Source of the DNA: Streptococcus caballi DSM 19004
Lineage (GTDB): Bacteria; Bacillota; Bacilli; Lactobacillales; Streptococcaceae
Assembly (NCBI RefSeq): GCF_000379985.1
Contig: NZ_KB904062.1
Location: 164,829-228,828, forward strand
DNA: 64,000 nt
Reading direction: 5' to 3'
Below, in pieces: positions 9,529-19,130 of the stretch; positions within the stretch are counted from its first letter, which is position 1, and the number at the start of each line of letters is the position of its first letter. The notes under the pieces are model-generated. The model was not told where the DNA came from, made no database searches, and saw nothing but the letters and a program-made list of their open reading frames with translations. The position numbers were made by a program, and so were the translations under genes.

Positions 9529-9574
9529 AAACACAAGTCAATCAGCACAAGAAGGTGCGGGCTGGCTTGTGTTT
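9529..9574 (-). terminator. Nitroreductase terminator
   Basis: AAACACAAGTC pairs with GGCTTGTGTTT (11 bp, one wobble) around a 24-nt loop that contains a small inner hairpin (GCAC/GTGC). On the minus strand it ends in a T run. Confidence 0.65.
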
Positions 9575-9622
9575 ATTGTTGGAGTTGGCGAAACAGCTTA
9601 CCAGCTTACTTTCGCCTTATCC

Positions 9623-10249
9623 TTATTTGAAAGTGGTGATTTTTTCAGCTGGAATCCGAACAGAGTCAAAGCCTGTTTCCTTGGCTTTACCGATAGATAG
9701 CATCATGACGGGAACATAGCGGTTAGCGTCAAGACCGAATGTTTCTGCCATGTGTTCTGGGTCAAATCCTGTCATGGGGTTGGTGTCATAGCCATGAGCA
9801 CGCGCCACCAGCATTAGCTGCATGGCTGCTAGACTGGCATCCATTTTGACCACTTCACGCATTTGAGCCTGTGACAATTGGTCATACATCGGTTTGATGG
9901 CAGCAACCTGATAGTCACGTACTTCCTTAGGCATCTTCCCTTCAGCTACGGCACGGTCGTAAATAGCATCTGTGTATTCTTGTGGCTGTAAATCACCAAA
10001 AATCAAAATCATGGCTGCTGAAGTATCATTTTGCTTGGTGTTAAAACGGACCAAAGGACGCAACATTGCTTTAGCTTCATCACTGTCCACCACGACAAAG
10101 CGCCAAGGTTGCAGATTAACAGAAGATGGTGCTGTTAAGGCCTCATCAAGCATTTCCAACATCTCTTCCTTACTTATCTTGACTTTTTCATCATAAACCT
10201 TAACAGACTTGCGACCAAATATAATCTCTTTAAAATCATTTGTCAGCAT
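9623..10249 (-). CDS. Nitroreductase family FMN oxidoreductase
   Basis: A 208-residue NAD(P)H-dependent flavin oxidoreductase. The N-terminal FMN-binding pattern FGRKSVKVYDE and APSSVNLQPWRFVVVD, and the later MQLMLVARAHGYDTNPMTGF, are typical of the nitroreductase fold, which works as a dimer with FMN at the interface. The natural substrate (quinones, nitro compounds, flavins) cannot be told. The start at 10249 has GGAG about 8 nt upstream; an in-frame ATG further up lacks a site and extends the family length. The gene is monocistronic. Confidence 0.9.
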   Translation of the reverse strand: MLTNDFKEIIFGRKSVKVYDEKVKISKEEMLEMLDEALTAPSSVNLQPWRFVVVDSDEAKAMLRPLVRFNTKQNDTSAAMILIFGDLQPQEYTDAIYDRAVAEGKMPKEVRDYQVAAIKPMYDQLSQAQMREVVKMDASLAAMQLMLVARAHGYDTNPMTGFDPEHMAETFGLDANRYVPVMMLSIGKAKETGFDSVRIPAEKITTFK

Positions 10250-10459
10250 ACTACTAGCTCCTTCCATTATTAAAAATAGTCGCGCACGACAGTCTTCTAT
10301 TCTAAACCTCATCAGAAAATTTGTCAAAGATTTTGACTAATACCCTTTTCAAATAAAGATTGGCAAATTCTTTTGAACAATAATGCGGCGTCAAAAAAAG
10401 ACTTTCTCATCAATCTAAGGACAGCAAGCGACTGGGTGCACAAAAATACCAACTTAGGC

Positions 10460-10465
10460 TATAAT
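10460..10465 (+). promoter_or_regulatory. -10 box of the metallopeptidase gene
   Basis: TATAAT stands 28 nt before the start codon; the -35 region is weak. Confidence 0.55.
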
Positions 10466-10492
10466 AGAAGGAGAAAAACAGAGGAGTTCCAA

Positions 10493-11398
10493 ATGAAGAT
10501 TGATGATTTAAGAAAAAGTTCAAATGTTGAGGATCGCCGCGGAGAATCTGGCAGGTCTTTTGGGGGCAATGGCGGAGCTGGTTTTCCCATTTTACAGCTA
10601 CTCTTTATGCGTGGAGGTTGGAAGACTAAACTGCTTGTTCTGCTTATCCTGCTGGCGCTAGGAGGTGGCGGACTGTCAGGCATTTTCAATGGCAGTCAAA
10701 CTAGCAATCATTACCAGTCTACCAATGTCAGTCAACAATCAGACAGTCAGGCGACTAAGGAGCAGATTGAATTTGTCTCTAAAGTGCTGGGATCAACTGA
10801 AGACTTCTGGACAAAGGAGTTTGAAAAGGAAGGACTTGACGCCTACCAAGATCCCAAGTTGGTCCTTTATACGGATTCCATCCAGACGGCCTGCGGGCAG
10901 GGACAGGCATCCATGGGACCTTTCTACTGTTCAGGCGACAAGAAGGTTTATCTGGACATTTCATTTTATAATGACTTGGGCAACAAATACGGAGCTAAGG
11001 GAGATTTTGCCATGGCCTATGTCATCGCTCATGAAATTGGCCACCACATCCAGACCAAGTTAGGTACTATGGCAAAATATAATCAAGACCGTCAAAGCTT
11101 GTCCGAAAAAGAGGCCAACGCTCTTAACGTTCGCCTAGAACTGCAAGCTGACTACTATGCAGGTGCTTGGGCACACTATGTGCAAGGACAAGGCATTTTG
11201 GATAAGGGCGATTTTGAAGAAGCCATGACCGCTGCCAATGCGGTCGGAGATGACACCTTGCAAAAACAGGCTTACGGTTACAGTGTGCCTGACAGTTTCA
11301 CCCATGGCACATCTGAGCAACGTCAGCACTGGTTCCAACGAGGCTATCAATACGGGGATATTGAGCACGGTGACACTTTCAGCACCACCAATCCATAA
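10493..11398 (+). CDS. YpfJ-family membrane-anchored neutral zinc metallopeptidase
   Basis: A 301-residue protein: Gly-rich cytoplasmic start (residues 20-32), one transmembrane segment at about 46-62, then an outside domain with the zincin motif AHEIGHHIQ (HEIGH at 180-184) and the downstream LQADYYAGAWAHY that would give the third ligand. The family is the putative neutral zinc metallopeptidase family (E. coli YpfJ), whose substrates are unknown. The start at 10493 is chosen for its strong ribosome site (GAGGAG, 6-nt spacing) and the -10 box lying upstream, which excludes a longer start. Closed by a very strong hairpin. Confidence 0.88.
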   Translation: MKIDDLRKSSNVEDRRGESGRSFGGNGGAGFPILQLLFMRGGWKTKLLVLLILLALGGGGLSGIFNGSQTSNHYQSTNVSQQSDSQATKEQIEFVSKVLGSTEDFWTKEFEKEGLDAYQDPKLVLYTDSIQTACGQGQASMGPFYCSGDKKVYLDISFYNDLGNKYGAKGDFAMAYVIAHEIGHHIQTKLGTMAKYNQDRQSLSEKEANALNVRLELQADYYAGAWAHYVQGQGILDKGDFEEAMTAANAVGDDTLQKQAYGYSVPDSFTHGTSEQRQHWFQRGYQYGDIEHGDTFSTTNP

Positions 11399-11440
11399 AG
11401 CAGAGCAAGCCAAATTCACTATCCAAACAGCCTAATACAA

Positions 11441-11492
11441 ATAGATAAAGAACAAGAGCACTGAAATATCAGCGCTCTTGTTCTTTATCTAT
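11441..11492 (+). terminator. Metallopeptidase terminator
   Basis: A perfect 19-bp inverted repeat (11441-11459 with 11474-11492) around a 14-nt loop. The stem itself ends in TTCTTTAT. It follows the stop by about 40 nt. Confidence 0.75.
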
Positions 11493-11518
11493 GCTATGTC
11501 CTGCCCAACTAATAGCCA

Positions 11519-11683
11519 TTCGCAAACTCAGACAAGTCGTTTCAGAGGTATAGTGGCCCATCAAAAATTCTGACGAACAGATTCAAAACTTGCAGCAGCC
11601 CAGCAAACTTTTGATGAGCAGATTCAAGATTGAGGCTACCCGTCAAAAATTTTGATCAACAAATTCAAAGCTCCGGCTAATGG
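11519..11683. repeat. Four degenerate ~41-bp tandem repeats
   Basis: Units begin near 11519, 11559, 11601 and 11641. Units 2-4 share the core TCAAAAATTYTGAYSAACA followed by RATTCAAA; the first is more divergent. No ORF spans them. The core ATCAAAAATTCTGA recurs at about 36819-36832 between hisH and hisA. This looks like an eroded streptococcal intergenic repeat rather than a CRISPR, since there are no constant repeats with unique spacers. Confidence 0.6.
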
Positions 11684-11852
11684 TCAGCTTCTCAGATAAG
11701 TCCTGTTCAAAAAGAGGCAAGCTAGCAGAAAGAGTAAATGAGTATGGCTTTAAGTTTGACAAGTCACTATTCTACTTTTAAGGTGGGATGAAAAATGCAA
11801 AGTAGCGTAAATTTTTCTGGTTGAGCCAGTGCACAAGAAGAGCAAGGATTCC

Positions 11853-12491
11853 CTAGTTTCTCAAATCTATTAAACTTTGCAAAACCTGTCTTTCAACTAA
11901 TTCTAAGTCTCTGTTTTCATCCTGACTCGGAATATTAAGAAAGTGACGTTGAACAATATAGGTAAAAAGTGGGCCGACAAAGATTCTGATAATATCTAGG
12001 TCAGAGAGGTCTTTAGCTATAGTTGGATTATTCTTTCTTAAGTTGGCGATAAGTTGATGAGTATCAAGGAAAACCTTTTGAAAATCTTTTAGGATGATCT
12101 GACGAAGACCAAATGAAATAAAGATTTCCTGAGAAACAATTTTCACAAGATCAATATTAGCAGAAACAAAGGCATAGCGATCTCGAACAAAAAAGTGAAT
12201 CATATCCTCTAAGTCTGAAAGACTTGTTAGTTTGTCAATGAAAGGACGACCAACCAACTCAACCATTGGCTCACAGATGCCTAATAACAAGTCTTCCTTG
12301 GTCTTAAAATATTTGAAAATAGTGGCCTGACTAATGCCAGCCTCCTGAGCAATTTGCACAGTTGAGGTGGCATGATAGCCTTGCTTTGCAAACAGTTTAA
12401 TACCGGCCAGCATGGCTTTCCTACGTCCTGCAGGCATTTTCAAAGTTTCTAATTGTTCAGCATAAGTTGGAAAATGGAATTTTTCTACCAT
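11853..12491 (-). CDS. TetR-family regulator, probably orphaned
   Basis: A 212-residue TetR protein; the N-terminal helix-turn-helix lies around residues 25-70 (MLAGIKLFAKQGYHATSTVQ, AGISQATIFKYFKTKEDLL). The C-terminal domain is the variable ligand pocket. It lies 21 nt downstream of a fragment of an ABC-2 permease, the same pairing seen where TetR proteins regulate ABC-2 drug exporters. The exporter is largely gone, so the regulator may now control nothing local. Confidence 0.88.
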   Translation of the reverse strand: MVEKFHFPTYAEQLETLKMPAGRRKAMLAGIKLFAKQGYHATSTVQIAQEAGISQATIFKYFKTKEDLLLGICEPMVELVGRPFIDKLTSLSDLEDMIHFFVRDRYAFVSANIDLVKIVSQEIFISFGLRQIILKDFQKVFLDTHQLIANLRKNNPTIAKDLSDLDIIRIFVGPLFTYIVQRHFLNIPSQDENRDLELVERQVLQSLIDLRN

Positions 12492-12512
12492 AATAGTCTC
12501 CTTACAAAATTA

Positions 12513-12800
12513 TTATACCTTACGATACCGTCTTAACCCAAATACATTTAAAATGTTCAGAGTGAGTAGGAAAATTAAGAGAACCCCTAAGTCTGCATCA
12601 ATACTTGACCAACCCTTACCCCAAAGCATAACTTGAGTGAGAGCATGACCTGAATAGGATAAGGGGAGGAATTTTCCAAGTACTTGCACCCAATCCGCCA
12701 TACTATCTAACGGAATGAGACCTGAGAAAAAGAGTTGTGGAATGACAACAATCGGAATAAACTGCATCATTTGGAATTCAGACTTAGCTAAAGTAGACAA
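12513..12800 (-). pseudogene. C-terminal stump of an ABC-2 type permease
   Basis: Ninety-five residues remain, with the ABC-2 pattern IVVIPQLFFSGLIPLDSMADW, then LGKFLPLSYSGHALTQVMLWGKGW, a last helix and the end VFGLRRYRKV. A whole permease would have 250-400 residues plus an ATPase partner. Upstream of 12800 there is no homologous sequence; instead the terminator of the YkgJ gene begins after about 10 nt, so a deletion removed the rest of the transporter and its promoter. Confidence 0.85.
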
Positions 12801-12810
12801 TAAAAAAGAA

Positions 12811-12841
12811 AAACCAAGTTAGAGTTCAACTAACTTGGTTT
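12811..12841 (-). terminator. Terminator of the YkgJ gene
   Basis: A 12-bp perfect stem (AAACCAAGTTAG with CTAACTTGGTTT), 7-nt loop, then a minus-strand T-rich tract. Confidence 0.85.
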
Positions 12842-12892
12842 GATGGTTTATGGCGTAAATATTCCCATCGCTCTCTTTCTGGCTTTCCCAAC

Positions 12893-13390
12893 TCACTTCA
12901 TGCGCTCGCTCAGCTTTTCTACAAAGAGATAGGCTGCGGGACAGAAGAGGGTATTTTTAATCGTTAGGTGGTTAATTTGGTAAATTTTCTTGCGGTCTGT
13001 ATGGGGAAAGGCTGCGCAGGCCTTGGGACGAACATCATAGATGTCGCAGAGATTATCTGGCCCCAGAAAAGGACAAGGCATGGCCTGGAAAACCTTATCA
13101 CCGTCTTCGTCAACTTTCAAATATATCTCCTCAAAGACTGGTAATTTCATGCGAAAATGTTTGGCAATGCGCGTAATGTCAGCCTCCGTAAAATCAGGCC
13201 CCAGCGTCCTACAACAATTGGCGCACTTGGTACAATCAATCTCATTAAAAACCTCCGTGTGAATTTCCTGTACTAGCTTGTCCAGATTCTTAGGTGATTT
13301 CTTCTTAAGACTCGCCAGAAATTTTCGGTGCTCCTTCTGCTTTTGCAGGGCTAAGTCATGGTATCTCTCAATATCTATCGTTTGTGTCAT
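12893..13390 (-). CDS. YkgJ family cysteine-cluster protein
   Basis: A 165-residue cytoplasmic protein with the UPF0153/YkgJ cysteine pattern: CTKCANCC (Cys53, 56, 59, 60), CPFLGPDNLC (Cys106, 115), RPKAC (Cys125) and a last Cys150. These cysteines are thought to hold a zinc or iron-sulphur centre; no function is established for the family. The basic, helical N-terminus (residues 10-45) is probably a separate arm. It is monocistronic with its own hairpin terminator. Confidence 0.85.
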   Translation of the reverse strand: MTQTIDIERYHDLALQKQKEHRKFLASLKKKSPKNLDKLVQEIHTEVFNEIDCTKCANCCRTLGPDFTEADITRIAKHFRMKLPVFEEIYLKVDEDGDKVFQAMPCPFLGPDNLCDIYDVRPKACAAFPHTDRKKIYQINHLTIKNTLFCPAAYLFVEKLSERMK

Positions 13391-13459
13391 AGGCTTCTTT
13401 CTAAGTAAAGTAACTTATTAGCATTATAGCATAAAATAGCTATCTCATCAGGTGAGCAA

Positions 13460-13485
13460 AAAATCCACCTCAAAAGGCGGATTTT
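13460..13485 (-). terminator. pheT terminator
   Basis: A 10-bp stem (AAAATCCGCC with GGTGGATTTT on the minus strand, one G-U) with a 6-nt loop. It lies just past the pheT stop. Confidence 0.75.
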
Positions 13486-13489
13486 TACC

Positions 13490-15895
13490 TTAGCGCACCT
13501 CTGCTCCGACTTGTTCTGTCAAAGCTTTGGTGATTTTTTCCATGTATTTAGCGACTTCTTCATCAGTCAAGTTGTCAGTTGGATTTTGGAAGGTCAAACT
13601 GTAAGCCATTGATTTGAAGCCTGCGACAATGTTACTTCCTGCATAAACATCGAAAAGTTTGATGCCAGTCAAACGTTTCACACCAGCAGCCTTGATAGCT
13701 TCAACGATATCCTTGTGACTTGTTTCTGCTGAGACAAGCAGGGCGATATCTCGTGAAACTGCTGGGAATTTAGTGATTTCAACAAAGACATGGTCATTAC
13801 TCAAGTTTGCTTCAACAGCAGTCAAATTGATTTCAGCCACATAAGTTTCTGGAACATTGTAGTTTTTAGCTGTTTGCGGATGCACTTGCCCTACAAAACC
13901 AACCGTTTGACCATCTAGCAAGATAGCTGCTGTACGACCTGGGTGCATGCTTGCCAAACCTTTTTCAGCGACAAAGTCAAATGTCAATCCAAGTTTGGCA
14001 GCCAAGGCTTCCACAATACCTTTAGCATAGAAGAAGTCAACTGGCGTTGCTTTGGTTTGGAAATCTTTCTCAGCAACCAAGCCAGTAAGAGCAAAGGCAA
14101 ATTTTTCAACCTCATTTGGTAATTTTTCTTTTGGATTACCTGGTTGTTCAAAGACTTTACCGATTTCGTAGATAGCAAGATTGCTATTTTTACGAGCGAC
14201 ATTGTAGGCTACCGTATCCAGCATACCTGATACAACGTTTTGGCGAAGAGCAGAGCGTTCAACAGACATTGGCCACATGAGCTCGGTCACATTTGTAGGA
14301 ACTGTTGTAAATTCAACGGCTTTTTCAGGTGTTGTCAGAGCATAAGAGATAATTTCTGATAAACCAGCACCTTCAGCAATCGTACGCACTCTGCGACGGA
14401 GCTTTTGTGTCACGGTCAATTCACCAGCAGTAGCACCAGCTTCTGGAAGTGTAGTTGGAAGTTTTTCATAGCCGTAAATACGAGCAATCTCTTCCACTAA
14501 GTCAGCTTGGATTGAAATATCCCAACGACGACGCGGTACAGAAACAGTGAATTTTTCCGCATCGCCTGTCACACCAAAACCAAGTTTGGCAAAAACATCT
14601 TCAATGTCAGCGTATGTCAATTCAGTTCCCAAGCGAGTGTTGACATAGTCCAGCGTTGTTGAGACTTGGACTGGTTCAGTCGGTACAGAACCTGCAGCCA
14701 CTTGACCAGCAAGGACTTGACCACCAGCCAAGTCAGTCAACATAGCAGCTGCAAAGTCAAGAGCTTCTGCAACAGTCGCATAGTTGATGCCTTTTTCAAA
14801 GCGTGACGAGCTTTCTGAACGAAGATTGAGACGGCCACTTGTTTTACGGATTGATGTGCCATCAAAGACTGCTGCTTCAAGGACAACATTTTTAGAAGTT
14901 TCATCAATCTCAGTTGATTGACCGCCCATGACGCCGGCAAGAGCAACAGGCTTGTTATTAACCGTAATCACCAAGTCACCAGCAACTAATTCACGTTCTT
15001 CACCATCAAGTGTCACAAGTTTCTCACCTGCGATAGCCTCACGCGCCACGATGGCAGAGCCATCAAATTTATCCAAATCAAAGGCGTGCATTGGTTGTCC
15101 GTAAGTCAAAAGCACATAGTTAGTGACATCGACCACGTTATTGATTGGGCGGATACCTGCATTCATGAGCCTATTTTGAAGCCACTGCGGGCTTGGTTTA
15201 ACGGTCACATTTTCGACCACGCGGGCCATGTAAGTCAAGACCTTGTCGGATTCAATAGCAACGGAAATTTTGTCAGCCGCTTTATCAGCTACTTCTATCA
15301 CTGATTTCTCTTCAAAATGCACATCTTTGCCGTAGATAGCAGCTACTTCATAGGCTACCCCACGCATAGAAAGAGCGTCTGCACGATTTGGCGTGATGGA
15401 AAGTTCGATAATTTCGTCATCCAAATCAAGGTATGGGAAAATGTTATCGCCAGGAACAGCATCTTCAGGCAAGATTTGGATACCATCTGAAAATTCCTTT
15501 GGAATAATGCTGTCTGGCAAGCCAAGCTCTTGCAACGAGCAAATCATCCCAAGAGACTCCATGCCACGGATTTTCCCTTTTTTGATTTTGTAGTTGTCAG
15601 CGATGCGAGCACCTGGTACAGCAACGATAACCTTGATGCCTGCTTTAACATTTGGCGCACCGCAGACGATTTGGCGAGGTTCCTCATCACCAGTGTCCAC
15701 TTGGCAAAGGTGTAAGTGTGTTTCGGGCACATCTTCACATGATAAAACGTGCCCTACGACCAATTTTGACAAGCCTTCAGCCGGTGTTTCCACACCTTCA
15801 ACTTCAATACCTGTTGTTGACATTTTTTCAGCAAGTTCAGCCGTTGTGACATCCACATCGACCAATTCTTTTAACCATTTGTATGATACTAACAT
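13490..15895 (-). CDS. pheT: Phenylalanine-tRNA ligase beta subunit
   Basis: With PheS this forms the alpha2-beta2 enzyme that charges tRNA-Phe; the beta chain binds tRNA and edits misacylated tyrosine. The 801-residue product has the EMAP-type tRNA-binding domain (about 40-150), B3/B4 editing domain (about 200-370, with [16 protein letters not shown]), B5 domain (about 400-475) and the C-terminal anticodon-binding FDX-ACB domain (about 705-800). The ATG at 15895 is preceded by GAAAGAG and gives the normal N-terminus [11 protein letters not shown]; a start 66 nt upstream would add an unrelated basic extension. It follows a GNAT gene and pheS but is about 300 nt away from the GNAT gene. Confidence 0.97.
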   Translation of the reverse strand: MLVSYKWLKELVDVDVTTAELAEKMSTTGIEVEGVETPAEGLSKLVVGHVLSCEDVPETHLHLCQVDTGDEEPRQIVCGAPNVKAGIKVIVAVPGARIADNYKIKKGKIRGMESLGMICSLQELGLPDSIIPKEFSDGIQILPEDAVPGDNIFPYLDLDDEIIELSITPNRADALSMRGVAYEVAAIYGKDVHFEEKSVIEVADKAADKISVAIESDKVLTYMARVVENVTVKPSPQWLQNRLMNAGIRPINNVVDVTNYVLLTYGQPMHAFDLDKFDGSAIVAREAIAGEKLVTLDGEERELVAGDLVITVNNKPVALAGVMGGQSTEIDETSKNVVLEAAVFDGTSIRKTSGRLNLRSESSSRFEKGINYATVAEALDFAAAMLTDLAGGQVLAGQVAAGSVPTEPVQVSTTLDYVNTRLGTELTYADIEDVFAKLGFGVTGDAEKFTVSVPRRRWDISIQADLVEEIARIYGYEKLPTTLPEAGATAGELTVTQKLRRRVRTIAEGAGLSEIISYALTTPEKAVEFTTVPTNVTELMWPMSVERSALRQNVVSGMLDTVAYNVARKNSNLAIYEIGKVFEQPGNPKEKLPNEVEKFAFALTGLVAEKDFQTKATPVDFFYAKGIVEALAAKLGLTFDFVAEKGLASMHPGRTAAILLDGQTVGFVGQVHPQTAKNYNVPETYVAEINLTAVEANLSNDHVFVEITKFPAVSRDIALLVSAETSHKDIVEAIKAAGVKRLTGIKLFDVYAGSNIVAGFKSMAYSLTFQNPTDNLTDEEVAKYMEKITKALTEQVGAEVR

Positions 15896-16190
15896 GTAAT
15901 CTCTTTCTGTCTTTATTCTTTTGATACTTTTCTTTTGTCGTGGCGGAAGCAAGCGACTCACAACGGATGAATGGTCAAAACTAGACTTTTCTCTCTAGCA
16001 CCTTTGATAACATTTTCAAGACGCCAAAATATCCCTAAACTAAGGGCTGAGATTTCGAGTTTTTTCACAACTAATCATTACTTTGTTATTGCTAGTCATT
16101 CCACTACAAAGAAAAATTATTTTTACTTGCGCTCACCTTGTTCGCGCTGTTGCTGCGATTAAGCTAAGTGAGTTTTTCTTCCTTAGACCA

Positions 16191-16712
16191 CTACTTCAAA
16201 CGTTTTTTGAGTAGCCAGTCGGTGTCTACTTGTTCTCCGACAATGAATTGATGTTCGGAGAATTTTACAAAACCGAAGGATTCGTAAAGGTTTTGGGCTT
16301 TATAGTTAAATTCCCACACGCCTAGCCAAACCCAATCCAAGCCTGATTGATAAGCTCGGTCCATGGCAAATGTGAAGGTTGCCTTACCTAGTCCCTGGCC
16401 TTGAAAAGCTCTTAGAACATAAATCCGTTGGATTTCAAAAGCACTCTTCAATTCATGCTCTGTCTGCGCATCACCCCAATTGACTTTGAGATAAGCAGCT
16501 AAGTCTTCACCAAGATAGACAAGGTAGGTTTCCGATTCTGGATGTACAACTTCTGCTTCCAAGACTGACAAGGCATAGGTTTCTTGGTAAAATCTTGCCA
16601 AGTCTTCTTCAGAACTCTCATTTCCAAAGGTTTCACCATAGGTTTGAATAGCTATGGCTTGGAGAGCATCAACATCCTCAAGTCCAGCTCGTTTAAAACT
16701 GATTTCAGCCAT
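16191..16712 (-). CDS. GNAT family N-acetyltransferase between pheS and pheT
   Basis: A 173-residue GNAT enzyme with the acetyl-CoA loop RAFQGQGLGKA and the C-terminal NYKAQNLYESFGFVKFSEH. It starts 3 nt after the pheS stop, so it is translated from the pheS T-box transcript. A GNAT gene in this position is common in streptococci; its substrate is not known. There is no frame damage, unlike the two GNAT genes near 3-4 kb. Confidence 0.88.
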   Translation of the reverse strand: MAEISFKRAGLEDVDALQAIAIQTYGETFGNESSEEDLARFYQETYALSVLEAEVVHPESETYLVYLGEDLAAYLKVNWGDAQTEHELKSAFEIQRIYVLRAFQGQGLGKATFTFAMDRAYQSGLDWVWLGVWEFNYKAQNLYESFGFVKFSEHQFIVGEQVDTDWLLKKRLK

Positions 16713-16715
16713 GAC

Positions 16716-17756
16716 TTAGAACTGTTCTGTAAAGCGAACATCCCCTTGATAGAAGCCACGGATGTCGTTAATGCCATAGCGAAGCATGGCAATACGTTCT
16801 TGACCTAGACCAAAGGCAAAGCCAGAGTATTTTTCTGAGTCTACACCAGACATTTCCAAAACACTTGGGTGAACCATTCCAGCACCAAGGATTTCAATCC
16901 ATCCAGTCCTCTTGCAGACGTTACAGCCTTTACCACCACATTTGAAACATGATACATCAACTTCAACAGATGGCTCAGTGAATGGGAAATAAGATGGGCG
17001 AAGACGAATTTTGCGGTCGGCACCAAACATTTTTTGTGAAATCAACTCAAGAGTCCCTTTAAGATCCCCCATCGAGATACTTTCACCGACAACCAAACCT
17101 TCGATTTGGTGGAATTGATGCGAGTGAGTTGCATCATCAGTATCACGACGGAAAACGCGCCCTGGTGAGATCATCTTCAAAGGCCCCTTAGAAAAATCGT
17201 GCTTATCCATGGTACGCGCTTGGACTGGTGAAGTGTGTGTACGAAGCAAAATTTCTTCAGTGATGTAGAAAGTATCTTGCATATCACGCGCAGGATGGTC
17301 CTTTGGTAAATTCATACGTTCAAAATTGTAATAATCTTGTTCAACTTCGTAACCATCAACCACTTGAAAGCCCATGCCTAGGAATATATCTTCAATTTCT
17401 TCGCTAGTTTGTGTCAAAACATGACGGTGACCGAGGTTCATTTGACGGCCTGGCAAGGTCACGTCGATACTTTCAGACTCCAGCTGCGCCTTGATTTTAG
17501 CAGCCTCAACAATTTTAGCCTGCTCTTCAAAGGCTTGTGTTAAGACATCACGCACTTCATTGACTTGTTTGCCGACAACAGGACGAAGATCGTTTGACAA
17601 ATCTTTCAGCCCTTTAAGTAACTCTGTCAAAGAGCCCTTTTTACCCAAAACAGAAACACGCAAATCTTGCAATTCCTTAGCGTGGTTACCGTTCATTTCT
17701 TTCAATTTTGCTTGAGTCGAAACTTTCAACTCTTCCAATTGTGCTTGTAAATCCAT
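16716..17756 (-). CDS. pheS: Phenylalanine-tRNA ligase alpha subunit
   Basis: The catalytic subunit, 346 residues, is full length. It has the N-terminal coiled coil (about 1-90) and class II core: motif 2 around [24 protein letters not shown], and motif 3 in [18 protein letters not shown]. The zinc-like cluster [12 protein letters not shown] (about 269-280) is seen in many Gram-positive PheS. The ribosome site GGAGGG lies 5 nt upstream of the start. The gene is controlled by a T-box leader. Confidence 0.97.
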   Translation of the reverse strand: MDLQAQLEELKVSTQAKLKEMNGNHAKELQDLRVSVLGKKGSLTELLKGLKDLSNDLRPVVGKQVNEVRDVLTQAFEEQAKIVEAAKIKAQLESESIDVTLPGRQMNLGHRHVLTQTSEEIEDIFLGMGFQVVDGYEVEQDYYNFERMNLPKDHPARDMQDTFYITEEILLRTHTSPVQARTMDKHDFSKGPLKMISPGRVFRRDTDDATHSHQFHQIEGLVVGESISMGDLKGTLELISQKMFGADRKIRLRPSYFPFTEPSVEVDVSCFKCGGKGCNVCKRTGWIEILGAGMVHPSVLEMSGVDSEKYSGFAFGLGQERIAMLRYGINDIRGFYQGDVRFTEQF

Positions 17757-17771
17757 TTTCCCTCCAAAAAA

Positions 17772-17986
17772 TTTGAATAGCTAACTAACAAAAAAACGTG
17801 CCAAAACTCCATTGTCGGAGCGTTGACACGCGGTACCATCCGTTTTTATCTGATAATCAGACCTCAATTAGTGTTCCTTTAGTGAGTGAATTCACTAAAC
17901 TTTCATCTAGTTGGCTTCCAGTCCACGACCAACATTCCCTGACAGATTGCCATAAAGCTACTAGTCTCACAGAACAGTATTTAATT
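17772..17986 (-). ncRNA. T-box riboswitch, tRNA-Phe responsive
   Basis: The minus-strand leader between the promoter and pheS carries the T-box sequence GGATGGTACCGCG (17841-17829). It is followed by a terminator hairpin (17830-17797) ending in seven T. Uncharged tRNA-Phe would stabilise the antiterminator. A TTC triplet in GTGAATTCAC is a plausible specifier, placed by eye. Confidence 0.9.
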
Positions 17987-17992
17987 GATTCT

Positions 17993-18021
17993 ATTCTAGC
18001 AAAAAATTAGAATTTTGACAA
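17993..18021 (-). promoter_or_regulatory. Promoter of the pheS T-box operon
   Basis: Minus strand TTGTCA (18021-18016), 17 nt, TAGAAT (17998-17993), just downstream of the endA stop. Confidence 0.8.
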
Positions 18022-18030
18022 GGTAGGCTT

Positions 18031-18909
18031 TTAGTTCTCCTTGATCTCCCCCGAATAATAATTAATGGTCAAGCCATTCTGCACATTGGGAACAAAAACA
18101 TTAAATTCTAAACTGCCGTCTGAAGACTTGGCTTCCAGATGACTGCCACTGGCAATGAGATTGTCCCCATCATAAATCAGAGTAACACGGTAACGGACAC
18201 GTTTATTATTATCAAGAGCCCGACGGACAAGTCCTTCGTAGTAATTTTGCCCCGTTGACTCCGGACTGCTGGCCTGATTAGCCCAAGCCGTCTGAACCGC
18301 AACGTTTTGAGCATTACTGGTTGAGGCATCGAAGCCTCTCAAACCACCAACCAAAGCGTAACCCAACAAATGCCCCCGGTCAATAGCGTGGTCATAAGCC
18401 CCCGACAAGTCGTGTAGCTGATGCCACCCCGCTGGCGTCCACGAAGTCGAACCATTTCCCGTCTCCTCGCGATTACGATATTGGCGCGTTGACCTTGCCA
18501 GCAGAGCATTGGCAACCGATGGCACTGTCTGCCCCTGCACAGTCTTAGTTCGATTATTAGCATAAGGCTGGCTAGATACCTTGGCATCAAGTTTGGTTTT
18601 ATTATTATTGATGATAAAAGCTCCCGCTTCATTCCATGTGATGTCTGCCCCCAATTGTTCCTTGACAGATGAGCTCAAGACGCTTGAAGCTAGCGCTTTA
18701 GACGGTGTTTTGTCTGAACTGTCGCTACTGACATGAGAAATACGCCTTGACTGAGCCCTCTTGTCCTGACTAACCAGTCTCGTTGCCACTTGCTTAATAG
18801 GATTATCTTTAGGCAACACATCGCTGGTAGCGATAAAAGTAACTAACAGGGTCACAAGGACTGCCACTGTTGACCAGATGGATTTCTGTGTCTTTTTTTT
18901 CTTAGCCAT
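18031..18909 (-). CDS. endA: EndA-type membrane-anchored DNA/RNA non-specific nuclease
   Basis: A 292-residue beta-beta-alpha metal nuclease. A basic start ([10 protein letters not shown]) precedes one transmembrane segment (about 11-28); then comes a low-complexity stalk and the nuclease domain with the DRGH motif (177-180, His180 catalytic) and the following [21 protein letters not shown]. In S. pneumoniae EndA degrades incoming DNA during transformation and cleaves neutrophil traps. The order murA-epuA-endA is the same there, which supports the name. The start has a usable AGG site and follows epuA by about 30 nt. Confidence 0.88.
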   Translation of the reverse strand: MAKKKKTQKSIWSTVAVLVTLLVTFIATSDVLPKDNPIKQVATRLVSQDKRAQSRRISHVSSDSSDKTPSKALASSVLSSSVKEQLGADITWNEAGAFIINNNKTKLDAKVSSQPYANNRTKTVQGQTVPSVANALLARSTRQYRNREETGNGSTSWTPAGWHQLHDLSGAYDHAIDRGHLLGYALVGGLRGFDASTSNAQNVAVQTAWANQASSPESTGQNYYEGLVRRALDNNKRVRYRVTLIYDGDNLIASGSHLEAKSSDGSLEFNVFVPNVQNGLTINYYSGEIKEN

Positions 18910-18940
18910 TATTTCCTTTCATAGAAAAAGTAGGTCAAGC

Positions 18941-19129
18941 CTACTTTCCTGTAAATTTATTGATAATTGACACCCACTTTTCCGTTGATAAGATGGAGAA
19001 GGGATTCTTCCCATCGCCAAACACACTGTAACCCAACATAAGCCCGATGGCCAAGAAGAGGACACAGAGGACAGCGACTAAAAGAACCAAGAGACATTGC
19101 TTGAGAACATAACGCCAACCAGTATTCAT
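18941..19129 (-). CDS. epuA: EpuA, small membrane protein (DUF annotated as RNA polymerase beta family)
   Basis: A 62-residue protein with one long transmembrane segment (about 10-33, LLVLLVAVLCVLFLAIGLML) and a short outer tail. Databases label the family 'DNA-directed RNA polymerase subunit beta', a name not supported by any catalytic feature. The position 1 nt after murA and just before endA matches the pneumococcal epuA, named for being upstream of endA. The function is unknown. Confidence 0.85.
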   Translation of the reverse strand: MNTGWRYVLKQCLLVLLVAVLCVLFLAIGLMLGYSVFGDGKNPFSILSTEKWVSIINKFTGK

Positions 19130-19130
19130 T

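Noticed and set aside
11519-11683. Possible CRISPR array
   Set aside because: Units are degenerate and contiguous, with no constant repeat and variable spacer; no cas genes nearby.
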